A stretch of DNA of 32,461 nt from a bacterium (GCA_017308215.1 JAFKFQ010000272.1:1-32461), one strand, 5' to 3'. Shown: positions 22,758 to 31,446, counted from the stretch's first letter. Translations and numbers: made by a program. The notes: generated by a model not told the origin, from the sequence alone.

Positions 22758-23209
22758 CGCAGGTTCCTCTCAGGGGAAGGCAGGAACGGGGCGTTGCCGG
22801 GCGCGTGCCCGGCGGCCGTTCGTGCCGGGTTCGGAGCGGAGTTGGAAAACCGAGTTGCACCACCGGGTCTCCGCGCGCGGGGTGGCCCGCGGAGCCGGCA
22901 GGGTCGTGAGGTTCGTTCGGTGCGGCGGAGAGAGCGGGGCGGTCTACGGCCGAGCCGTTACCACGGGTCCGGGTCGGGATTCAAGCGGCCGGCCGTCACG
23001 GCGGGCGTAGTTGAAACCGGCCGCCGTGCCGTGGTATCTGTCCCGCGTCCGGTGAGTCATGCCCGGCAGGCCCTTTCCCAGTGTAGTTCCTAACCGTCGC
23101 TCCCCGACCCCACGGCCGCCTCCCGCTTCCTCGCGGCACGACCGAGAGGCCGGTGGTGCAAAACACGTTTTGGTTTCTCAACACACGTTCCCACACCGAG
23201 GACACTGCC
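22758..23209. other. Divergent intergenic region, 452 bp
   Basis: Lies between divergent genes and must hold promoters for both. I see no gene or RNA with confidence. Its right part contains a 14-bp palindrome, listed separately. Confidence 0.45.
23159..23172. promoter_or_regulatory. 14-bp palindrome upstream of the DUF932 gene
   Basis: CAAAACACGTTTTG has 6-bp arms CAAAAC/GTTTTG around AC and sits 37 bp before the GTG start at 23210. It is an AT-richer island in GC-rich DNA and suits a repressor operator. Confidence 0.5.
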
Positions 23210-24241
23210 GTGACCAAGCAGAACCTGACCCGCGCGAGCGGGGAGCTATTCCGCCGCGCGCCGGACGAACGCTTCCCCACGCTCGACGCCCTCCTGGCCC
23301 ACTGCCGGCGGGAGAAGGACGAATCGGAGGACCGCTGGCACCCGCCCCGCGGCCTCGCCCCGGAGCCGACGCCCGACGGCCGGCTCGGCCTCAAGGCCGG
23401 TGCGGACGGCCTGTTCGCGCTCAACGACTGGAGTTTCGGCCAGCTCTGCGGCCTCGCCCGGGTGAGCAAGGAGACGGTGAACCGGCTCGCCCCGGTGACC
23501 GCCGCCCAGGTGCTCCGGGAGACCCTCCCGGGCGGGAACAAGCCGCTCCAACTGCTCACCCGCGGGGAGGGGGTGCGGTCCGTCCACGGGACGGCCTACA
23601 CCCGCCTGCACAACGCCGACCTGGTGGGGACGCTCAAGGACTACGCGACCGACTTCACCCCGCCCCAGGCCGGGTTCAACGGCGCGACCGGCCTCTACTG
23701 CGGGGAGCAAGACCTGTTCGCCTTCCTGATCGACCCGGCCGGGTGGGCGGAGATCGAGGGCGAGGCGTTCGCCCCCGGGTTCTTCGTCTGGAACTCGGAG
23801 GTCGGGAAGCGCTCCGTCGGCATCCAGACGTTCTGGTTCCAGGCGGTGTGCGCCAACCACATCGTCTGGGACGCGGTGGAGGTCATCGAGTTCACCCGCA
23901 AGCACACGGCCAACGTCGGTGACGCCCTCGGGGAGATCCGCCGGCACGTCGAGCTGCTCGTCCGGAAGCGGGACGAGCGGCGGGACGGGTTCCTGCGGGT
24001 GATGAAGACGGCGATGGAGAAGACCCTCGGCGACGACGCCGAGGCGGTGCTGAAGGAACTCGCCAAGCGCGGCCTGAGCCGCGGCCTCGCCAAGCAGGCG
24101 GTCGAGGCGGTCGCCGGCGGCCGGTTCACCATCTTCGCGCTCGTGGACGCGCTCACCCGGCTCGCCCGCCAGGTGGAGTATGCCGGCGACCGGACGGCGG
24201 CCAACGTTCAGGCGGCGGCCCTCCTCGCCCTCGCGGCGTGA
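23210..24241 (+). CDS. DUF932-family plasmid/phage-type protein
   Basis: 343-aa protein. The block FNGATGLYCGEQDLFAFLID, then GFFVWNSEVGKRSVGIQTFW and CANHIVWDAVEV are characteristic of DUF932 proteins found on plasmids, phages and integrative elements, whose function is unknown. The N-terminus contains an HTH-like stretch (SFGQLCGLARVSKETVNRLA). I chose GTG 23210 (VTKQNLTRASGELF); the frame is open to 23153 but the extra part overlaps the palindrome region. It is followed after 40 bp by the intron-split DUF6166 gene, and the two are probably transcribed together. Confidence 0.85.
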   Translation: MTKQNLTRASGELFRRAPDERFPTLDALLAHCRREKDESEDRWHPPRGLAPEPTPDGRLGLKAGADGLFALNDWSFGQLCGLARVSKETVNRLAPVTAAQVLRETLPGGNKPLQLLTRGEGVRSVHGTAYTRLHNADLVGTLKDYATDFTPPQAGFNGATGLYCGEQDLFAFLIDPAGWAEIEGEAFAPGFFVWNSEVGKRSVGIQTFWFQAVCANHIVWDAVEVIEFTRKHTANVGDALGEIRRHVELLVRKRDERRDGFLRVMKTAMEKTLGDDAEAVLKELAKRGLSRGLAKQAVEAVAGGRFTIFALVDALTRLARQVEYAGDRTAANVQAAALLALAA

Positions 24242-24281
24242 CAGTCCCCTTCATCTTCCACCCCGACCCGAGGACAACACG

Positions 24282-24410
24282 ATGAAGACCTACACCGGCC
24301 GCCGGACGGAGGACGGCTGCGCCGTGGCCGTCTCGGACGGCGACGGCCCCCGCGGGCTGGACCCGCGGTTCGACCTGCGAACCCACTCGCCCGACGGGTT
24401 CGAGTGGGGC
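24282..24410 (+). CDS. DUF6166-type protein, 5' exon (split by group II intron)
   Basis: Codes for the first 43 residues (MKTYTGRRTEDGCAVAVSDG ... HSPDGFEWG). The family, as I know it, continues FEWGYGGSGPAQLALALL, and exactly that continuation lies 2,431 bp downstream. The exon ends on a complete Gly codon, so splicing restores the frame without a frameshift. Without splicing the frame runs into the intron and stops after about 45 foreign residues. Confidence 0.88.
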
Positions 24411-24922
24411 GTGCGCCATGTTAGCTGGTTGTGGTATCCCCGGTTCAGCCGGGAAGAACTCGAAAGGAGGTTCTTGGGCCGACCAACCCACCTGACGCCG
24501 AAAGGCCGAGGGGAAAGTAGCCTGTTGGTAACGCGGGGGGCGGAGTGAAGGTGCTGAAGCCGCCGCCCCGCAAGGCCCGCGTGACACGGTCAAAGCTACA
24601 CTGCTTGAAGGCCAATCCCTACCGGTCCTATCGAAGACCCGCCGGCACAGCGCCTGAAGCCGGTGGTGACCCGTGCCGCCCCATTATCCCCAGGGGGTGG
24701 CACCTTTCGCGGGTCACAGGGGCGGGCAGCGAGCCCGCACGACGGGATGAGTGGCCGACCTACCTCACGCTCGGACGTACCCGATCGGTGAAACATGGGA
24801 TGGCCTACGGGACGCGAGTCCTACGGCCACGGAGTCCCCGTAGTAGTCCGCGGCCGGGAGAGCCGGCCACATGGCGAAGGGGGACAGGTGACCTGACGCC
24901 GACGGACGGGGAGGTATGCGTA

Positions 24923-26761
24923 ATGCAAACAGCCGAAACCGTTCTCGACGTCTACCGACAACGAGGGAGTCGCGGACTACCTCTGGAGGGCGTCTATCGG
25001 CAACTGTTCAACCCCGCCCTTTACCTCCGGGCTTACGGCCGCATCTACCGCAACGATGGGGCCATGACGCCGGGGGCGACGGGCGAAACCGTGGACGGGA
25101 TGTCGCGGGCCCGGATCGATGCCGTCGTCGCGGACCTCCGCGCCGAGCGGTATCGGTGGGCTCCCGTGCGACGGGTCGAGATTCCCAAGCGGAACGGCAA
25201 GACGCGACCGCTCGGGCTCCCGACCTGGCGCGACAAACTGCTGCAAGAAGTCGTGCGGTCGCTCCTGGACGCCTACTTCGAGCCGCAGTTCTCCGACTCG
25301 TCCCACGGGTTCCGGCCGGGTCGCGGCTGTCACACGGCGCTGACCGCGATCGCCAACACCTGGGCCGGGACGAAGTGGTTCATCGAGGGCGACATCAAGG
25401 GGTGCTTCGACAACATCGACCACGGGATCCTGCTGTCGATCCTCCGCGAGAAGGTCCACGACGGCCGCTTCCTGCGGTTGATGGAACAGCTCCTTGAGGC
25501 GGGCTATGTGAAGGACTGGCGACGACACCCCACCCTCAGCGGGACGCCGCAGGGCGGGATCGTCAGCCCCATCCTTTCCAACGTCTACCTCGACCGGCTG
25601 GACCGGTTCGTCGAGCAGACGCTCATCCCGGAGTACACCCGCGGAACCGGGAGGGCGAGCAACCCGCACTACGAGCAACTGCGCTGGCAGATGCGACGCC
25701 TGTACAAGGCCGGCCGGCTCGAGGAGGCGACGGCACTCCGTAAGGAACTCCGCCGGACACCCTCCGTCGATCCGAACGATCCTGACTACCGGCGGCTGCG
25801 CTACGTTCGTTACGCGGATGACTTCCTCCTCGGGTTCATCGGTCCAAAGGACGAGGCCGAGGCGATCCGGGACCGGCTGGCGGCATTCCTGCGTGACACT
25901 CTCAAGCTGGAACTGTCGCCGGAAAAGACCCTGATCACCCATGCGACCGAGCAGGCGGCTCGGTTCCTCGGCTACGAGGTCGTCAGCCAGCGGTGTGACA
26001 CCAAGACGCACCTGGTTCACCGGCGGAATGCGGAGGCTCCGTACCGGAAGCGTGCGATCAACAGCGTCATCGCCCTGCGGCTGCCGGCCGACGTCGTCGA
26101 GCGGAGGTGTGCCCTGTACACGCGGGGCGGGAAGCCGATCCACCGCGCGGAACTGTTGGAGGACGGCGACTTCAGCATCGTTGCCGCCTACCAGTCCGAG
26201 TACCGGGGCTACGTGGAGTACTACGCCCTCGCCCAGAACATCGCCTGGCTGAACAAGCTGTGCTGGGTCATGCAGACGTCCCTCCTGAAGACGCTCGCCG
26301 GCAAACACCGGGCGACCGTCGCCGGGATGGCACGGCGGTATCGCGCCACCGTGCCGACGGACTACGGCCCCAGGACGTGCCTGGAAGTGCGGGTAGAACG
26401 GGCGGGGAAGACGCCACTGGTGGCCCGCTTCGGGGGCCTGCCCCTCCGCAGGAAGAAGACGGCGGTCCTGATCGACCGGGAACTCACGCGCCGACGGCCG
26501 GAGGGCGTGGAGTTACTCCAGCGCCTGACGGCCGAGAAGTGCGAGCTCTGCGGGAGTACGGAGCGGGTGGAAGTCCACCACGTCCGGAAACTGGCAGACC
26601 TCAAGGTCAGGGGCCAGGGTCAACCGGATGCCTGGAAGCAGAAGATGGCGGCCAGGCGGCGGAAGACCCTGGTCCTCTGCGAGCGATGCCACGACGCGGT
26701 CCACGCGGGCCGTCCGCCGTGTCGTCCTCAAGCGGGAGATGGTCACGGGAGAGCCGGATGA
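24923..26761 (+). CDS. ltrA: Group II intron reverse transcriptase/maturase with HNH endonuclease
   Basis: 612-aa intron-encoded protein. RT blocks in order: LPTWRDKLLQEVVRSLLDAY, DSSHGFRPGRGCHTAL, FIEGDIKGCFDNIDHGIL, GTPQGGIVSPILSNVYL and the catalytic YVRYADDFLLGF (YADD intact), then the maturase thumb region with RFLGYEVVSQ and EYRGYVEYYALAQN. The C-terminal HNH domain has two CxxC pairs: CELCGSTERVEVHHV and LVLCERCHDAVH. Start ATG 24923 has GGGAGG 8 bases upstream; the frame is open further 5' but that is intron domain I. The stop codon lies inside domain V (26759-26761), so the coding and catalytic RNA parts overlap. Confidence 0.95.
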   Translation: MQTAETVLDVYRQRGSRGLPLEGVYRQLFNPALYLRAYGRIYRNDGAMTPGATGETVDGMSRARIDAVVADLRAERYRWAPVRRVEIPKRNGKTRPLGLPTWRDKLLQEVVRSLLDAYFEPQFSDSSHGFRPGRGCHTALTAIANTWAGTKWFIEGDIKGCFDNIDHGILLSILREKVHDGRFLRLMEQLLEAGYVKDWRRHPTLSGTPQGGIVSPILSNVYLDRLDRFVEQTLIPEYTRGTGRASNPHYEQLRWQMRRLYKAGRLEEATALRKELRRTPSVDPNDPDYRRLRYVRYADDFLLGFIGPKDEAEAIRDRLAAFLRDTLKLELSPEKTLITHATEQAARFLGYEVVSQRCDTKTHLVHRRNAEAPYRKRAINSVIALRLPADVVERRCALYTRGGKPIHRAELLEDGDFSIVAAYQSEYRGYVEYYALAQNIAWLNKLCWVMQTSLLKTLAGKHRATVAGMARRYRATVPTDYGPRTCLEVRVERAGKTPLVARFGGLPLRRKKTAVLIDRELTRRRPEGVELLQRLTAEKCELCGSTERVEVHHVRKLADLKVRGQGQPDAWKQKMAARRRKTLVLCERCHDAVHAGRPPCRPQAGDGHGRAG

Positions 26762-26784
26762 TGCGAAAGTATCACGTCCGGTTC
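26751..26784 (+). ncRNA. Domain V of the group II intron
   Basis: 34-nt catalytic hairpin beginning GAGCCGGATG and ending CGTCCGGTTC, with a GAAA tetraloop, bulged AC at positions 24-25 and the AGC triad at 2-4. It overlaps the RT stop codon. Confidence 0.95.
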
Positions 26785-26841
26785 GGTGGGGGGCCGACGG
26801 AAAAGGAGTCGCAAGACCACCTCGCCGGCGGCCTACCCAAC

Positions 26842-27036
26842 TACGGCGGGAGCGGTCCCGCGCAACTCGCGCTCGCCCTCGCGGCGGACGTGCTGGGGGA
26901 CGACGAGGCCGCCCTCGGCGTCTACCAGCGGCTTAAGTTCCGCGTCGTCGGCCGGCTCCCCGCGGACGGCTGGACGCTCACGGAGGCCGAGTTGACCGAC
27001 GCCATCCGCTCCCTCGCCCGGCCCGACGGCGAGTGA
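26842..27036 (+). CDS. DUF6166-type protein, 3' exon
   Basis: Codes for YGGSGPAQLALALAADVLGD and the rest of a 64-residue C-terminal part ending LARPDGE. Joined to the 5' exon it gives a 107-aa protein of the expected family length. The reading frame in the exon is intact up to its stop at 27036, which suggests the intron is recent or efficiently spliced. Confidence 0.86.
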   Translation, partial: YGGSGPAQLALALAADVLGDDEAALGVYQRLKFRVVGRLPADGWTLTEAELTDAIRSLARPDGE

Positions 27037-27235
27037 CGGCGACGCACGACGCCACGGAAGGTTCACGCCGGGACGGCCCGCCCGTTACCGGCACCACACC
27101 AGCGAGAGGTTGGCCCTGCACCACCGTCCTCTCGCCCACACCGTCCCGCTGGCCGGGTGCGTCCCCACCAAAACACGCCTTGCCCGCCGGCCCGCCCCGC
27201 GGGTACGCTCGCGGCCGGGAGCAAGGACGGGACCG

Positions 27236-28393
27236 ATGGCGAAGCGAAAACAACAGAAGGCCGGGGCGCTCGTGCCGGCCGCCGGGGACGAATACCGCGG
27301 ACTCCTGTCCGGCTTGTCGGCCCTCCTTGAGCACTCCCGGCGGTCCGCCGCCCGCGCGGTGAACGCGGTACTGACGGCGACGTATTGGGAAGTCGGCCGC
27401 CGGGTGGTCGAGTTCGAGCAAGGCGGCGAAGCCCGGGCGGGCTACGGCGAGGAACTGCTCAAGCGGCTCGGGGCGGACCTGTCCAAGACGCACGGGCGGG
27501 GGTTCGGCTGGCGGAACCTGTTCTCGATGCGAGCCTTCTACCTGGGCTGGGAGATCGGGCCGACGGCGGCGGGCGCGGTCCAGTTCCGGGCCAAACTCCC
27601 CGAGGCCGAGAAATTGCAGACGGTGTCTGCAATTTCCCCCGCCCTGCTCGCCCCCGACGCCTTCCCGCTCCCCTGGTCGCACTACGTCCGCCTGATGACG
27701 GTGCCGGACCCCTCGGCCCGCCGGTTCTACGAGGACGAGGCGATCAAAGGCGGGTGGTCGGTCCGCCAACTTGCCCGGCAGATCGGCACGCAGTTCTACG
27801 AGCGGCTCCGCGGGTCGAACCGGAAGGACGCGCTGCTCGGGAAGGCCGGCACCCCGACGCCGGCCGACCTGGTAACGGCGGACGAGCTGGTCCGCGACCC
27901 CTACGTCCTGGAGTTCCTCAACCTCACGAGCGAGTACGGCGAGAGCGAGCTGGAGGAGGCCATCGTCCGCCACCTCGAAGCGTTCCTGCTCGAACTCGGC
28001 CGCGGGTTTGCGTTCGTCTCCCGGCAGCAGAAGGTCCGCATCGACGCGCAGTGGTACAAGATCGACCTGCTCCTGTTCCACCGCCGGCTCCGGTGCCTGG
28101 TGGTCATCGACCTCAAGATCGGCCCGTTCTCGCCCGCCGACGCCGGCCAGATGAACCTCTACCTGAACTACGCGAAGGAGCACCTGGCCGAGCCGGGCGA
28201 GAACCCGCCGGTCGGCCTCATCCTGTGCAGCGAGAAGAGCGATACCGTCGTCCGCTACGCGATTGGCGGGATCAACGCCCGGGTGTTCGCGTCGAAGTAC
28301 CTCACCGACCTGCCCGCCGAGGACGAGTTGCGGGCCGAGGTCGAGCGGACGAAGCGGGCGCTCGCGGCCCGTCCGCCCGGCACCGCCGACTGA
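27236..28393 (+). CDS. DUF1016/YhcG-type PD-(D/E)XK nuclease-like protein
   Basis: 385-aa protein with the YhcG arrangement: an N-terminal helical DUF1016 part (NAVLTATYWEVGRRVVEFEQ, GYGEELLKRLGADLSKTHGRGF, FSMRAFYLGW), a middle linker with SWSHY-like LPWSHYVRLM and SVRQLARQIGTQFYERL, and a C-terminal nuclease fold with RIDAQWYKIDLLLFHRRLRC and LVVIDLKIGPFSPADAGQM (the D...D-x-K core and the Q/M helix). Members are often plasmid- or defence-island-borne and are predicted nucleases of unknown target. Start ATG 27236 was chosen since AAGGACGGGACCG precedes it; the frame is open to 27110. It ends before a large hairpin. Confidence 0.88.
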   Translation: MAKRKQQKAGALVPAAGDEYRGLLSGLSALLEHSRRSAARAVNAVLTATYWEVGRRVVEFEQGGEARAGYGEELLKRLGADLSKTHGRGFGWRNLFSMRAFYLGWEIGPTAAGAVQFRAKLPEAEKLQTVSAISPALLAPDAFPLPWSHYVRLMTVPDPSARRFYEDEAIKGGWSVRQLARQIGTQFYERLRGSNRKDALLGKAGTPTPADLVTADELVRDPYVLEFLNLTSEYGESELEEAIVRHLEAFLLELGRGFAFVSRQQKVRIDAQWYKIDLLLFHRRLRCLVVIDLKIGPFSPADAGQMNLYLNYAKEHLAEPGENPPVGLILCSEKSDTVVRYAIGGINARVFASKYLTDLPAEDELRAEVERTKRALAARPPGTAD

Positions 28394-28464
28394 CATCGGC
28401 TCATCTGCCGAGAGCAGTGTTTTCGCCCGTCCCGGTTGCGAAAGAGTCTTGCGCCAGCCGTCGC

Positions 28465-28515
28465 CGTCGGTCGTCATCGGGGGTCACGAGAAGCTGCCCC
28501 CGATGACGACCGACG
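28465..28515. terminator. Large inverted repeat between convergent genes
   Basis: Perfect 19-bp arms CGTCGGTCGTCATCGGGGG and CCCCCGATGACGACCGACG around a 13-bp loop. It lies between the 3' ends of the nuclease gene (+) and the 90-aa gene (-), where a bidirectional terminator would be. It lacks a T-run, is unusually long, and could instead be a recombination-related palindrome. Confidence 0.6.
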
Positions 28516-28661
28516 ACGGCGGCTGTGAGAGCGAGAGGACGGGTGCGCTGCTGTCCCCACGCCAGCCAGAACCGGAGGGAGTCGGAGGGGGTCGTCGCCT
28601 CATGCGTGCGCCCGCGGCATCGCGTTCTAGGCGGCGAGCGGTCTTGAGTCGGGAATCGGTT

Positions 28662-28934
28662 TCAGTGGACCCGGATGCGCCTCTCGTCGCCCGGCAGGAT
28701 GCGGCCCAACTCTCGCGCGGAGCGGTCGAGTAGCCGCAGCGCCTCGCGCTGGTGCCCGCCGTAGAGGAGCGCCCGGACGCGGCGGGCGTCCGAATCCCCG
28801 AGCACGGCCCAGAACCCCACGCGGTCGGCGCAGGCCAGACTGCACCGGGAGACGAACGACAGGGTGTCGTCGCGCTCCGGCTGGAAGGCGGCGAGACCCT
28901 GTTTCGATGCGACTCCGACATACGCTTTCGGCAT
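28662..28934 (-). CDS. Hypothetical protein, 90 aa
   Basis: No domain name recognised. The sequence MPKAYVGVASKQGLAAFQPE, then FWAVLGDSDARRVRALLYGG and a C-terminus with REALRLLDRSARELGRILPG gives a compact alpha/beta protein with Arg-rich amphipathic helices. I have an impression of related small proteins in Gemmata-like genomes. It lies just downstream of the recombinase on the same strand, 31 bp after it. Confidence 0.6.
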   Translation of the reverse strand: MPKAYVGVASKQGLAAFQPERDDTLSFVSRCSLACADRVGFWAVLGDSDARRVRALLYGGHQREALRLLDRSARELGRILPGDERRIRVH

Positions 28935-28965
28935 TCCTTAGCGGTAGCACGGCCCGCCCGCGGAT

Positions 28966-30231
28966 TCAACCACCGAACACCTGGCAGAGCACCTCCCGCT
29001 GCTGGTGCGGGAACAGGTGCCGGTAGCGGCGGCGTTGGGCCTCGGTCTGGTGCCCGAGGAACTCGTCGATGAACCGCTGGTCCACCCCCTTCGCCGCGAG
29101 GTTCGACGCGAACGAGTGGCGGAGGACGTGCCACCCGCGGAGGACCGCCCACTTCGACCCCCTGACCGTCTCGACGAAGTGCCGGCCGGCGTCGTCCACC
29201 GTCACCGGGATCGCCGGCTCGCCGTCCGCCAGCCGGTGCCCGGGCTTCTCCTTCTGGCAGAACACGAGCTGCCCGCCGGGGTGCCTGGCCCCGAGCCAGT
29301 CGAGGAGAGCCCGTTCGAGGAACGGGGTGAGCGGGACGCGGCGGGTGGTCCGCTGCCCCCGCACCCGCTTCCGCTCGTGGACGAGGACCGTCTTCCCCTG
29401 GAGGTCGATGTCGTCGATCTGGAGACGGGCGAGTTCGCTCCGCCTGGCCCCGGTGTGGGCCGCCGCGACGCACATCGGGTAGACCCACGGCCGCGAGGCG
29501 TTCCCCTTCACGAAGGCGAGGAACTCGTCGATCTGCCGGAGGTCGAGGAAGAGACAGTCCCACAGCCGCTTCGTCTCGGCGGCCGTCAGCCCGCCGCGGC
29601 CGACCCGCCGCTCGATGTCCTCCCACGTCATGAACGGCCGCTTGTCCTCCCCCTTCGGGAAGCGGAGGCCGCGGTTCGGGAACGGCCCGGCAAGGAGACC
29701 CGTGTGGGCGGCCCAATTGAAGCACGCCCGGAAGGACGCGATCTCCTTCCGCAGCGTCACGGAACTGAGCGGCACCCCCTTCTTGCCCTTCCGCCGGACG
29801 CGCGTGTCGAGGTACTCCTGGAGGTCGGCCGCGGTGAGGTCTTTCAGCGCGAAGCCGTCGCCGAGCTTCCGCCGGACGTGGTTCAGGTGCATCCGCACGG
29901 TTTCGAGCGAGTTCGCCTCGACCGACCCGTTCCCGAGGGCGGCGAGGTAGCGGTCCGCAATGTCGGCGAGCGTCCTCGCCTGGGGCGCGGGAGCGACCTT
30001 CGGCGAGGACGCGAGCTTCCCGTCGGAGAGGAGGAACGTCATGATGTCGGCCGCCGGCGGGAGGTCGAGCCGCCCGCGTTCCAGGAGCGCGACGTTCTCC
30101 TCGAACCGGAGCCGGATGGCTTCGGCGGTCTTGCCGTCGGCAGTGGCGAGCGACCGCCGCTTGCGCGAGCCGTTCCAGCGGAAGCAGAGGTGGTAGTGAC
30201 CGGAGGTCGGGTGCTGTTCGAGCCAGGCCAT
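28966..30231 (-). CDS. Second tyrosine recombinase, next to the attC array
   Basis: 421-aa integrase. An N-terminal arm-binding-like part (YHLCFRWNGSRKRRSL) is followed by the core-binding domain and a catalytic domain: Arg in AAHTGARRSELARLQ, HVLRHSFASNLAAKG (HxxR), LGHQTEAQRRRYRHLF with the His and Tyr. It is longer than IntI (about 320-340 aa) and I do not see the integron-specific insertion, so it is better read as a phage/ICE-type integrase. Start ATG 30231 was chosen as the fold begins MAWLEQHPTSGHYHL; an upstream in-frame start at 30312 is possible. It is transcribed away from the cassettes, the geometry of an integron integrase. Confidence 0.88.
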   Translation of the reverse strand: MAWLEQHPTSGHYHLCFRWNGSRKRRSLATADGKTAEAIRLRFEENVALLERGRLDLPPAADIMTFLLSDGKLASSPKVAPAPQARTLADIADRYLAALGNGSVEANSLETVRMHLNHVRRKLGDGFALKDLTAADLQEYLDTRVRRKGKKGVPLSSVTLRKEIASFRACFNWAAHTGLLAGPFPNRGLRFPKGEDKRPFMTWEDIERRVGRGGLTAAETKRLWDCLFLDLRQIDEFLAFVKGNASRPWVYPMCVAAAHTGARRSELARLQIDDIDLQGKTVLVHERKRVRGQRTTRRVPLTPFLERALLDWLGARHPGGQLVFCQKEKPGHRLADGEPAIPVTVDDAGRHFVETVRGSKWAVLRGWHVLRHSFASNLAAKGVDQRFIDEFLGHQTEAQRRRYRHLFPHQQREVLCQVFGG

Positions 30232-30432
30232 GTGAGGGCACTCCGCGAGGACACTTGAGTCTCGCCGCCGGAGGCGTCCGCTCCCAGCGACGTGATCCCA
30301 ACGCAACCTCACGCCTGCCCTTCATCTGCCCTCCCTGGACGGGAGAGCCTGAGTTGGAGGGAAGCACCGATTCGCCGTAACCGCTTCCCCGCTACAATGC
30401 TCGGGAGAGCGGTTTCGCCCGCGACCCGCTCC
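30232..30432. other. Gap between recombinase and the first attC
   Basis: Holds the recombinase promoter region and, possibly, a cassette promoter: TACAAT at 30391-30396 is a near-perfect -10, with only a weak -35 candidate (TTCGCC) 16 bp upstream. No attI can be identified. Confidence 0.4.
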
Positions 30433-30545
30433 GGCCAACTAGTCGCTGCACCTGACCCGGCCGCGTCGTTTGTTTCCCGTTGCCCACCTGGGTTTCGTAT
30501 AGGCTGGTTGCGATCCCGGCCGGGCTGCTGAGCTATATGTTCGGC
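30433..30545. repeat. attC site 1 (integron recombination site)
   Basis: 113 bp from an imperfect R'' (GGCCAAC) through CGCTGCACCTGAC on the left and GCTGCTGAGCTATAT on the right to R' GTTCGGC at 30539-30545. Inner arms CCCGGCCG/CGGCCGGG pair. The first site of the array, less canonical on its left end. Confidence 0.75.
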
Positions 30546-30561
30546 CCTGGAGGTGTAGCGG

Positions 30562-30984
30562 GTGCGAGACGGCGAAGACTCGCAGCGCGAGCGCTTCCGG
30601 GCGAACGTCGAGGCCCTCTCCGGGCTCCTTCGACTGGCCGACCAGCTGCGGCGCACGAACGCGGCGAAGTGGGGTGCCACACCGGGGGGGTGGCAGGCGG
30701 CGGTCCGCGACGTTCTCGCCGCGCCGGCTCCAGCTCCCGACGACCCGCCCGCCGTCGCCGACGCCGTCCGAGCCGCGCGTAGTGCGGGCTTGCGGCTCGG
30801 TGACTCCGGGTCGGCGCGGCTGGCGTCCGTAGGCGTAGGCCGGCCGCCGGATAGCTCGCTAGCCGGACAGCGGTTCCTGGACGACTTGGCGGGCGCGGGC
30901 CAGCGCCTAGCAGAGCTGCGAGGGTTGTGCCGGGCCGAACCCCGCGCTGCACCTGACCGCGGCCTCGATAGCGAATCCGAGTAG
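30562..30984 (+). CDS. Cassette 1 protein, hypothetical
   Basis: 140-aa product of the first cassette (about 30540-31020), starting at GTG 30562 23 bp after R'. It is Arg/Ala-rich, helical in style (RFRANVEALSGLLRLADQLR, GWQAAVRDVLAA, AVADAVRAARSAGL). The stop falls inside the following attC, which is common in integron cassettes. Function unknown. Confidence 0.6.
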   Translation: MRDGEDSQRERFRANVEALSGLLRLADQLRRTNAAKWGATPGGWQAAVRDVLAAPAPAPDDPPAVADAVRAARSAGLRLGDSGSARLASVGVGRPPDSSLAGQRFLDDLAGAGQRLAELRGLCRAEPRAAPDRGLDSESE

Positions 30985-31026
30985 CATCGCTTACACTGGC
31001 CGCGGCCGGTGAGCTTTATGTTCGGC
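30934..31026. repeat. attC site 2
   Basis: 93 bp from R'' GCCGAAC (30934) to R' GTTCGGC (31020). Inner boxes CGCTGCACCTGACCGCGGCC and GGCCGCGGCCGGTGAGCT pair with each other, giving the bent hairpin recognised by IntI. Confidence 0.88.
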
Positions 31027-31113
31027 GGCGTCGGCGCGGTGGGGAAGTATCGGGTTGCGATCCGCGAGCGCGGTCCCGGGTTTGTCGAGGCCGCGAGCAA
31101 TCTTGGAGGTGTC

Positions 31114-31446
31114 ATGAAGGAACGGTTGCTCGGTGTCGTGCTGCTGGTCTGCGGCGGCGGGCTCGGATACCTCTGCGTCTACGAGCCGCTGGAGTCGGCC
31201 CGGAGTGAGGCACCGAGCGTGTCCGTCACTCTGAAAGGTGCGATCCTCACGCCCCCCCTTGTCCTCATCGGGCTGCTGTATCTGGCGCTCGGCTCGCGAG
31301 CCACCGAGGTCATGGGCACCCGGGAGAAGCCGACGCCCGCGGCCTACGCGATTGTGCTCGGGGCGATGGTGCTGGGTTTCGGACTGTACTTCTGGCTCCG
31401 ATCGGCACTCGAGGCACACGGGTATGACTTCGGGGGCCGGTTTTGA
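31114..31446 (+). CDS. Cassette 2 membrane protein
   Basis: 110-aa protein with three hydrophobic segments (LLGVVLLVCGGGLGYLCVY; ILTPPLVLIGLLYLALG; AAYAIVLGAMVLGFGLYFW) and little else. ATG 31114 has GGAGG 5 bases upstream and is better than the GTG at 31009, which lies inside the attC. Sited between two attC sites, it is a textbook cassette gene. No named family. Confidence 0.75.
   Translation: MKERLLGVVLLVCGGGLGYLCVYEPLESARSEAPSVSVTLKGAILTPPLVLIGLLYLALGSRATEVMGTREKPTPAAYAIVLGAMVLGFGLYFWLRSALEAHGYDFGGRF

Larger units (their letters stand above)
24411..26841 (+). mobile_element. Complete group II intron inserted in the DUF6166 gene
   Basis: The 2,431-bp intron starts GTGCGCC (consensus GTGYG) and ends CCTACCCAAC with a terminal AY. 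Domain V is at 26751-26784. Domain VI can be drawn from GGTGGG (26785-26790) to CCTACC (26832-26837), with A26835, the likely branch point, 7 nt from the 3' end. EBS1 GCCCCA (24678-24683), 268 nt from the 5' end, pairs perfectly with IBS1 TGGGGC, the last six bases of the 5' exon. Removing 24411-26841 restores the host protein exactly. It encodes its own reverse transcriptase with HNH domain, so both splicing and retrohoming look intact. Confidence 0.93.

Noticed and set aside
24545..24922. N-terminal extension of the intron RT frame
   Set aside because: It covers intron domain I; the RT fold begins at ATG 24923 with a good ribosome site.
28966..30231. Recombinase as the integron integrase IntI
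   Set aside because: At 421 aa it is too long, and the IntI-specific extra helix between the conserved boxes is not seen.
29005..30258. 417-codon plus-strand frame over the second recombinase
   Set aside because: Antisense shadow; Pro/Glu/Arg-rich with no domain.
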